Below the pieces are notes generated by a model. That model was not told the DNA's origin and made no database searches. It worked only from the letters and a program-made list of their open reading frames with translations. This document shows, in pieces, positions 1-4,684 of a DNA stretch of 9,955 nt (positions are counted from its first letter, which is position 1; the number at the start of each line of letters is the position of its first letter). The translations under genes and the position numbers were made by a program. The stretch lies in the NCBI GenBank assembly GCA_937859005.1, contig CALLYR010000009.1, positions 1-9,955 on the forward strand, read 5' to 3'. Origin of the DNA: an uncultured Paracoccus sp. (GTDB lineage Bacteria; Pseudomonadota; Alphaproteobacteria; Rhodobacterales; Rhodobacteraceae).

Positions 1-882
1 CAGCGCGCGGCAGACCGGCGGGGCGTCTGTCGGCTTCAGCAGGATGCGCCACAAGGGGCCGCCGTCGGTGAGATGTTCCAGATCGCGCAGGCCCCGCCAC
101 AGGGCGCGGCTGGCATCAAGCGGGATCGTCTCGATCTCGCGGTCCCGCAGCAGCATCCGCAGCCGTTCGCAGCGGTAATCGAGTTGCGGCGGCAGACCCT
201 CGACCCGCAGCCAGGCGGTGCCGGCATGGAACGCCGCGCCCGAAATCTCGAAGGGGGTCGCCAGGGCGGCGATGAAGATCCGCAAGCCGCCATCCGCATC
301 GACGCCGTGAAAGGCCAGCGTCGCCTGCACGGGTGCGGCAGGCAGCGTCTTCAGCGCGACTTCGGTCAACACGCCCAGCGTGCCATGCGCCCCGCACAGA
401 AGCTTGCCCAGGTCGAGGCCGGTGACGTTCTTCATCACCCGCCCCCCGTTGCGGATGATGCGCCCCTGCCCGTCCACGAAGCGCACCCCCAGCAGATGGT
501 CGCGGCAGGCCCCCGCGTGGACGCGCCGCGGGCCTGCGGCATTCGCCGCCACCATGCCCCCTACCGTGGGTTCGCCCGCGTGCCCGAGAACGCGCCGCAT
601 GTCCGGCGGCTCGAAGGCCAGGGCCTGCCCGGCCTCGGCCAGCATGGGCTCGATTTCCGACAGCGGCGTGCCTGCGCGGGCGATCAGCACCATCTCGCTG
701 GGCTCATAGGTGACGACGCCGGCGATGGCCGCGGTCGTCAGCCGCGCCTCGGCCTGCACGGCATCGGTTTCGACCCGCGTGCCCCCGCCCGCGATGCGCA
801 GGGATTGCGCCTGCGCGGACCGTTCAGCCAGACAGGCGGCCAGTTCGGCCTCATCGGCAGGCGCGATGGTCAGGCCGGTCAT
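1..882 (-). CDS. glcE: glycolate oxidase FAD-binding subunit GlcE (partial, 3' end off the left edge)
   Basis: The frame is open from the ATG at 882 to the window edge (294 codons). GlcE is the second flavin-type subunit of glycolate oxidase, the membrane-associated GlcDEF complex that oxidises glycolate to glyoxylate. The visible part is an FAD_binding_4 (PCMH-type) domain. It has RIAGGGTR at residues 29-36, a GGMVAANAAGPRR stretch at 108-120, and the GlcE-typical GRVMKNVTGLDLGKLL followed by GAHGTLGVLTEVALK at about 147-178. The ATG overlaps the glcD stop in an ATGA tetranucleotide, so the two are probably translationally coupled. Known GlcE proteins are about 350-400 residues, so roughly 60-100 residues and then glcF should lie beyond the edge. 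The call rests on these motifs and the glcD neighbour. Confidence 0.93.
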   Translation of the reverse strand, partial: MTGLTIAPADEAELAACLAERSAQAQSLRIAGGGTRVETDAVQAEARLTTAAIAGVVTYEPSEMVLIARAGTPLSEIEPMLAEAGQALAFEPPDMRRVLGHAGEPTVGGMVAANAAGPRRVHAGACRDHLLGVRFVDGQGRIIRNGGRVMKNVTGLDLGKLLCGAHGTLGVLTEVALKTLPAAPVQATLAFHGVDADGGLRIFIAALATPFEISGAAFHAGTAWLRVEGLPPQLDYRCERLRMLLRDREIETIPLDASRALWRGLRDLEHLTDGGPLWRILLKPTDAPPVCRAL

Positions 883-2330
883 CGGCGCGCCCCCTCGCGA
901 TGGGGCTGGCTTGCCTCCAGCGGAAAGACCTTGGCCGGGTTCAGCAGCCATGCGGGGTCGAAGACATCCTTCACCTCCATCTGGATCGCCAGGTCGTCGG
1001 GGGAATACTGGCTGGTCATCAGGTCGCGCTTTTCGATGCCGACGCCATGTTCGCCGGTCAGGCAGCCGCCCACGGACACGCACAGCCGCAGGATGTCGGC
1101 GCCGCAGGCCTCGGCGCGCTCCAGCTCTCCGGGCACGTTGGCGTTGAACAGGATCAGCGGATGCATGTTGCCGTCGCCCGCGTGAAAGACATTCGCGACC
1201 TCAAGCCCGTGCTTTTCCGACAACTCGCGGATGCCGGCCAGCGTCCGGGGCAGTTGCGAGACCGGCACCGTGCCGTCCAGGCAAAGATAATCGCCCAGCC
1301 GCCCCATCGCGCCAAAGGCGGATTTGCGGCCCTTCCAGATGGCCAGCGATTCGTCGGCATTGCGGCTCTCGCGGAACTCGACCGGGTTCAGGGCACCGGC
1401 AATCTCGCGGATGCGGGCGACCTGGTCGGCGATCTCGGCCTCGGAGCCCTCGACCTCGACGATCAGGACGGCGGCGCAATCGGGGTAACCTGCGTGGGCA
1501 AAGGCCTCGACCGCCCGCAGGCAGACATCGTCCATGTATTCGATCGCCGCCGGCAGCACGCCCGAACGGATGATCCGCGCCACGCATTCCCCCGCCACCT
1601 CGGCATTGTCGAACCCGATCAGGACGGGACGCGCGCCTTCGGGGCGCGGCAGGATGCGCAGGGTCGCCTCGGTCACGATGCCAAGCTGGCCTTCGGACCC
1701 GCAGATCACCCCCAGCAGGTCCAGCCCCGCCGGCCCCGGCTGCGGACCGCCCAGATCGACGATCTCGCCGCTGGTCAGCACCACCCGCGCGCCCAGCAGG
1801 TTGTTGGTCGTGACCCCGTATTTCAGGCAATGCGCGCCGCCCGAATTCATCCCGATGTTGCCCGCGATGGTGCAGGCAAGCTGCGACGAGGGATCGGGCG
1901 CATAGAAGAACCCCTCGGGTTCCAGCTCGGCGCTGATGGACAGGTTCGTCACCCCGGACTGGACGCGGACGAAGCGGTTATCCAGGTCGATCTCCAGGAT
2001 CTCGCGCAGGCGCATGGTGCCGATGACCACGCTGTCGGAGGTGGGCAGCGCGCCCCCGGCCAGCGAGGTCCCCGCGCCCCGAGGCACCACCGGCACGCCC
2101 ATCTCGGCGCAGACGCGCATGGCCGCCGCCACCTCCTCGGTCGTGCGGGGCAGCACCACGGCCAGGGGCGGGCAGCGATAGGCCGTCAGCGCGTCGCATT
2201 CATAGGCGCGGGTTTCCTGCGGATCGTGGATCACCGCGTCACCCGGCAGCGCGGATTTCAGGGCGGCGACGATCCGGGGGGCGCGGGCCAGGATGTCCTG
2301 ATCCGGCGGCGGCATCGCGATGGTGGACAT
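879..2330 (-). CDS. glcD: glycolate oxidase subunit GlcD (FAD-linked oxidase)
   Basis: This 483-residue protein has normal GlcD length. GlcD is the catalytic FAD subunit that oxidises glycolate (and often D-lactate) to the 2-oxoacid. The N-terminal FAD_binding_4 domain shows PRGAGTSLAGG at residues 83-93, YAPDPSS at 143-149, the long glycine/asparagine-rich FAD-binding segment at 153-178, and GSEGQLGIVTEATL at 211-224. The C-terminal FAD-oxidase domain has HAGDGNMHP at 383-391, GGCLTGEHGVGIEKRDLM at 421-438 and LNPAKVFP near 463-470, all hallmarks of the GlcD/D-LDH family. The ATG at 2330 is preceded by AGGAGAG (2337-2343) at good spacing. It is the first gene of a minus-strand operon with glcE and is divergent from a GntR/FCD regulator. 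D-lactate dehydrogenase is the main alternative, but the adjoining glcE supports glycolate oxidase. Confidence 0.95.
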   Translation of the reverse strand: MSTIAMPPPDQDILARAPRIVAALKSALPGDAVIHDPQETRAYECDALTAYRCPPLAVVLPRTTEEVAAAMRVCAEMGVPVVPRGAGTSLAGGALPTSDSVVIGTMRLREILEIDLDNRFVRVQSGVTNLSISAELEPEGFFYAPDPSSQLACTIAGNIGMNSGGAHCLKYGVTTNNLLGARVVLTSGEIVDLGGPQPGPAGLDLLGVICGSEGQLGIVTEATLRILPRPEGARPVLIGFDNAEVAGECVARIIRSGVLPAAIEYMDDVCLRAVEAFAHAGYPDCAAVLIVEVEGSEAEIADQVARIREIAGALNPVEFRESRNADESLAIWKGRKSAFGAMGRLGDYLCLDGTVPVSQLPRTLAGIRELSEKHGLEVANVFHAGDGNMHPLILFNANVPGELERAEACGADILRLCVSVGGCLTGEHGVGIEKRDLMTSQYSPDDLAIQMEVKDVFDPAWLLNPAKVFPLEASQPHREGARR

Positions 2331-2364
2331 GTCCGGCTCTCCTGACAGGGCTGCGGGCGGTCGG

Positions 2365-2392
2365 TTGTCATTTGGTAAAATTAATTTACCAT
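2365..2392 (+). promoter_or_regulatory. possible sigma70-type promoter for the GntR regulator
   Basis: TTGTCA (2365-2370) and TACCAT (2387-2392) are separated by 16 bp, with 5/6 and 4/6 matches to the -35 and -10 consensus. The proposed -10 overlaps the right arm of the palindrome at 2373-2391, which would allow autorepression. On the opposite strand TTGCAT (2400-2395) and TACCAA (2377-2372), 17 bp apart, could serve glcD and overlap the left arm. Both are consensus matches only. Confidence 0.3.
2373..2391. promoter_or_regulatory. 19-bp palindromic operator in the glcD/glcC-like divergent region
   Basis: TGGTAAAATTAATTTACCA has perfect 7-bp arms (TGGTAAA/TTTACCA) around a 5-bp AT centre, in otherwise GC-rich DNA. 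TGGT/ACCA half-sites are typical of FadR/FCD-group GntR regulators, although the classical site has only 3 bases between them and here there are 11. It lies midway between the glcD start and the regulator start, so the adjacent GntR protein is the obvious candidate binder. The palindrome is seen; its role as an operator is inferred. Confidence 0.6.
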
Positions 2393-2394
2393 GA

Positions 2395-2413
2395 ATGCAA
2401 ATATTAACTGCAT
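2395..2413. repeat. second imperfect palindrome in the divergent control region
   Basis: ATGCA and TGCAT are separated by 9 bp (ATGCA-N9-TGCAT). The centre at 2404 is 22 bp, about two helical turns, from the centre of the first palindrome at 2382. It could be a second protein-binding site on the same DNA face. The arms are short, so chance is possible. Confidence 0.3.
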
Positions 2414-2440
2414 GGCCCGAGCGGCCAGTTGCGAGGGGCC

Positions 2441-3253
2441 ATGTCCGTCAAACCCGAACGTGCAGCCGATGCCGTTGCCCGCCATATCGAGAAGCTGATC
2501 CTGGAAGGCTCGCTGCATCCCGACGAGCCGCTTCTGCCCGAACGCGAACTGGCCGCGCGGCTGGACGTGTCGCGCCCGACCCTGCGCGATGCGTTGAAGA
2601 TTCTGGAACGCAAGGGCCTTCTGGCCGGGGCGCATGGCCGGGGCGTCCGGGTCGCGCCATTGGGGGCGGGACTTGCCGACCCGCTGATCGCGCTGCTGGC
2701 CGAACATGCCGAACTGGCCGACGATTATCTGGAATTCCGCGACATCGTCGAAAGATCGGCCGCCCGTCTGGCGGCAGAGCGCGCGACCGAAGTCGATCTG
2801 GCTCGCCTCGGCGCCTGCCTGACCCGCATCGAACATGCCCATGCCGCCGATGATCCGATGGAAGAGGCCGAGGCCGACGCCGCCCTGCATCTGGCGATCT
2901 ATGAGGCCAGCCACAATGTCGTCCTGCTGCAGATCATGCGGGCTCTGTCGGCCACTCTGCGGCGGGACGTGATGCAGAACCGTGCGCGCATGTTCACCAT
3001 CCCGTCCATTCGCGAACTGCTGTGCGGCCAGCATCGTGCCATTGCCGCCGCAATCCTGGCCCGCGACCCCGAGGCCGCCGCGCAGGCTGCGCATGAACAT
3101 CTGGCCTATCTGCGTCGCGCCACCCGCGGCATCCGCGACGCCGAGGCCAAGCTGGAACTGTCAAGGCGCCGCCAGAAGGGTGGCGGCCTGAGCGCCCGCG
3201 CCAGTGAGGCCGGCGGCCCTGGGCCCGGAACCACATCATCCCGTCCGTCGTGA
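2441..3253 (+). CDS. glcC: GntR-family regulator with FCD domain, GlcC-like
   Basis: This is a 270-residue transcription factor. The N-terminal winged helix-turn-helix (about 6-71) contains LLPERELAARLDVSRPTLRDALKILERKGLL in pieces typical of GntR (LPERELA, SRPTLRDAL) and ends in the wing GRGVRV. The FCD ligand domain (about 88-225) carries the metal-binding set D146, H150, H198 and H220 in the contexts DAALH, GQHRAI and AHEHL. In this family a small organic acid and a divalent metal bind here and change DNA affinity. Its divergent position next to glcD suggests it controls glycolate oxidase in response to glycolate or a related 2-hydroxyacid, so the symbol is by context. The ATG at 2441 has GAGGGG just upstream (2433-2438); a TTG at 2429 is less likely. 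The last 30 residues are low-complexity and not part of the FCD fold. Confidence 0.88.
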   Translation: MSVKPERAADAVARHIEKLILEGSLHPDEPLLPERELAARLDVSRPTLRDALKILERKGLLAGAHGRGVRVAPLGAGLADPLIALLAEHAELADDYLEFRDIVERSAARLAAERATEVDLARLGACLTRIEHAHAADDPMEEAEADAALHLAIYEASHNVVLLQIMRALSATLRRDVMQNRARMFTIPSIRELLCGQHRAIAAAILARDPEAAAQAAHEHLAYLRRATRGIRDAEAKLELSRRRQKGGGLSARASEAGGPGPGTTSSRPS

Positions 3254-3306
3254 GTGCAACGGATCGACCTGTCCCGGATGCAAAGCCGGATCGGCAGGCG
3301 CACTCA
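3251..3306 (+). terminator. imperfect hairpin downstream of the GntR regulator
   Basis: Outer arms TGAGTGC (3251-3257, starting at the regulator's stop codon) and GCACTCA (3300-3306) match perfectly. Inside them CCTG/CAGG and CCGG/CCGG (3268-3298) can pair as further short stems. No T-run follows, so it is not a classical intrinsic terminator. It may be a Rho-dependent or mRNA-stability structure. The group II intron 5' end lies 31 bases downstream. Confidence 0.3.
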
Positions 3307-3337
3307 ATGTCACAAGATTTGAACGAAGGGAATCGTG

Positions 3338-3650
3338 GTGCGCCTAACAGGAGAAAGTTCGAACCACCCTGAGTCACTCCCCGCCAGACGGCCAGTGACG
3401 GAAGCCCTGGCCTGACCTCTGCCGATCTCCATGAACGAGGAGATCGGAACGTGAAGAAGCGCGAGGCAGCCATGACGCGGGCTTCAGGGCTCGCGCGGAG
3501 CTGGAAGCCGCAAGGGGCAAGGGGCAAGGGGCAAGGGCACCGTGTCGGCACCCGCCTGCCGTGGTCCATGGGAACAGCCTCGAAACCGATCGGCAGGGGC
3601 AGGCAATGGCTTCAATCAGCCGGAAACCTCTCCAAGGATGGGGGAGCAAC
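3338..3650 (+). mobile_element. 5' remnant of a group II intron (part of domain I)
   Basis: The segment opens with GTGCGCC at 3338, the conserved 5' end of bacterial group II introns. AGGAGAAAGTTCGAACC, GTGACGGAAGCCCTGG (3395 onward) and GTGAAGAAGCGCGAGG (3451 onward) follow, wording I recognise from domain I of bacterial introns. A perfect 9-bp stem with an 8-base loop (3422-3430/3439-3447) fits a domain I hairpin. The later CTCTCCAAGGATGGGGGAG also forms a stem. There is no reverse transcriptase ORF and no domain V/VI before the sequence changes at about 3651 into an integrase gene end, so this is a dead 5' fragment of about 313 bases. The recognition is from memory of the family, and the subclass cannot be assigned. 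Confidence 0.62.
3511..3538 (+). repeat. heptamer tandem repeat (CAAGGGG) x4
   Basis: CAAGGGG is present three times exactly, with a fourth copy ending in C (CAAGGGC). It lies inside the intron remnant, probably in a domain I loop. Slippage expansion in a non-functional intron is the simplest explanation. Confidence 0.75.
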
Positions 3651-3743
3651 TCACAGGCGCAGGTAGAGGCCGGGGCCGTCGCTCATGCGTTCCTTCTGGA
3701 TGCCGTGCTTGGCGGCTGCGATCTGTTTCACGGTCAGTGCCAT
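3651..3743 (-). pseudogene. tyrosine integrase, N-terminal fragment (30 codons)
   Basis: The ATG at 3743, with ACGGAGA upstream as ribosome binding site, opens a 30-residue frame: MALTVKQIAAAKHG, then the conserved MSDGPGLYLRL. This is the start of the arm-type DNA-binding domain (DUF4102) of P4-family phage or island integrases, where SDGxGLYLRV is followed by a PSG-K-W/F segment. The frame stops with TGA at 3653-3651, exactly where the DNA turns into the group II intron remnant. The gene was therefore cut here by recombination rather than by point mutation. The remainder of an integrase of the same type lies at 7741-8830 on the opposite strand, and the two fragments do not overlap in homology. 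They may be halves of one gene. Confidence 0.8.
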
Positions 3744-4054
3744 TCTGGTCTCCGTCATGCGCTATCCGGACACGGCAAAGGTAGCGAACGGCACTGAACC
3801 GGTCTGAATCCGGGGAGGCCCGGTAAGGGTTTATGGCGGATAAATATTATTTATTACAGCTGCTTGATTGCCGTTCGTGAGGCAGGATGAGGGATCCTGA
3901 AGTCATGATCCTGACGCCACCCTCTTCGCCATTTCTCGCAGAGAAATATTTGACTTTGCGCTATTCTTGTATTGCGCCACACCCCTGCCCCCTCCCGGTC
4001 CCTCTGACGATTGATTGGTCGGTCCACGAGGAGCAACCGCGGCTGCGACAATAT
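3744..4054. other. AT-rich gene-free stretch upstream of the integrase head, with inverted repeats
   Basis: No protein or RNA gene is recognised in these 311 bases. Three structures are visible. First, a 9-bp perfect inverted repeat CGAACGGCA (3785-3793)/TGCCGTTCG (3869-3877). Second, between its arms, a 15-bp A/T-only perfect palindrome ATAAATATTATTTAT (3840-3854). Third, a hairpin ATTTCTC-GCA-GAGAAAT (3931-3947), which could end the minus-strand operon although no T-run follows on that strand. The stretch also carries CCGGG-GAGG-CCCGG (3810-3823). As the 5' region of an integrase gene it may hold the int promoter or recombination sites, but no tRNA or core att site is seen. Confidence 0.5.
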
Positions 4055-4150
4055 TCAGAAGACGCCCTTGGGCACCTGCGCGAAGGCGAATGGCACCCAG
4101 AACGGGATTGCCACAAGGATCAGGGCTCGATGGTGGCGAAGGCCGGCCAT
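4055..4150 (-). CDS. 31-codon ORF resembling a signal peptide; complete micropeptide or truncated third gene
   Basis: The ATG at 4150 is preceded by GAGGA with 6-base spacing and overlaps the end of the 184-aa gene by 31 bases, as in a coupled operon. The peptide begins MAGLRHHRALI, continues with a hydrophobic core LVAIPFWVPFAFA, then Q and VPKGVF before TGA. Positive n-region, hydrophobic core and an AFA|Q site mirror the export signals of the two upstream genes (ARA|Q and ASA|Q). It could be a small membrane peptide, or the 5' stub of a third exported protein. A one-base shift near the stop would join it to an open frame continuing LLNIVAAAVAP to a stop near 3903. Length and lack of family recognition limit confidence. 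Confidence 0.45.
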   Translation of the reverse strand: MAGLRHHRALILVAIPFWVPFAFAQVPKGVF

Positions 4151-4674
4151 TTCGTATCCTCAAGCGCATCCTTGATGCTGTTCCGGCGCAGGCGGTCGTC
4201 GTCCCTGCTGCCGCGCCACAGCGTCACCGCGGCCTTGATCAATTCGCCGATGGTCCCGGCGACGATGTCTCCGATCAATCCCTTGCCTCCGTCCGGGGCG
4301 GGCGGCAGGAGGGCTTCGGCGGTCGCGCAATAGGCACGGCGGGCGGCCGTTGCCTCCTCGATTCTCGTCTCAACGCTCGCCAGCGCGAGCTGTTCCTGAT
4401 CGTCCACCAGCGCGACTTGCAGGTTGGCGATCAGCCCGTTCATCAGGCCCCGTGCCGCCTCATAGTCGCGTTCGCGCGTGGCAAGCGTGGCCCTGTCACC
4501 GTCCGGTGTGAACCGCTTGATGACGCGGGTGCACGCTTCCGCGGACAAGCGTTCCCGGGTCAGCAGTTCTGCTGCATCGGGCCAGGACATCGGCGGCTCG
4601 CCGGCTTCCTGCGCTGACGCCGAGAGGGGGAGAAGGGCCAGGACGACAAGCAGGTGCACGAGGAAACGGTGCAT
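4120..4674 (-). CDS. exported 184-aa protein of unknown function, coupled to the caspase-like gene
   Basis: I do not recognise the family. The ATG at 4674 has AAGGA (4685-4681) upstream, and this binding site overlaps the TGA of the caspase-like gene. Only 10 bases separate the two genes, which indicates translational coupling. Residues 1-21 form a Sec-type signal peptide (MHRFLVHLLVVLALLPLSASA, then Q). The mature part is mainly helical and charged. It has C48 and C116, the only two cysteines, which could form a disulfide in the periplasm. A glycine-containing hydrophobic stretch GKGLIGDIVAGTIGELIKAA (131-149 region) extends to about 153, and a basic/acidic C-terminus follows. The mature protein would be about 163 residues. 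Partner, substrate, inhibitor or effector of the caspase-like protein are all possible; none is shown by sequence. Confidence 0.8.
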   Translation of the reverse strand: MHRFLVHLLVVLALLPLSASAQEAGEPPMSWPDAAELLTRERLSAEACTRVIKRFTPDGDRATLATRERDYEAARGLMNGLIANLQVALVDDQEQLALASVETRIEEATAARRAYCATAEALLPPAPDGGKGLIGDIVAGTIGELIKAAVTLWRGSRDDDRLRRNSIKDALEDTKWPAFATIEP

Positions 4675-4684
4675 GGGAAGTCCT

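Noticed and set aside
73..1185. 370-codon plus-strand open frame across glcE and glcD
   Set aside because: It spans two real minus-strand genes and its overlap junction, so it is a shadow frame.
900..2345. Long plus-strand open frame of 481 codons opposite glcD
   Set aside because: It is antisense to a gene with complete GlcD motifs. The protein is rich in His, Arg, Gln and Gly without any domain, as expected from GC-rich shadow frames.
3511..3538. Short regular repeats considered as a CRISPR array
   Set aside because: The units are 7 bases, contiguous and without spacers: a simple tandem repeat.
3451..3797. Plus-strand open frames of 71-80 codons in the intron/integrase-head region
   Set aside because: They start inside the intron remnant and cross into the antisense of the integrase head; no protein character.
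3744..3900. tRNA or tRNA-derived att site near the integrase head
   Set aside because: No cloverleaf, no T-loop GTTCGA-type box and no matching direct repeat were found in the window.
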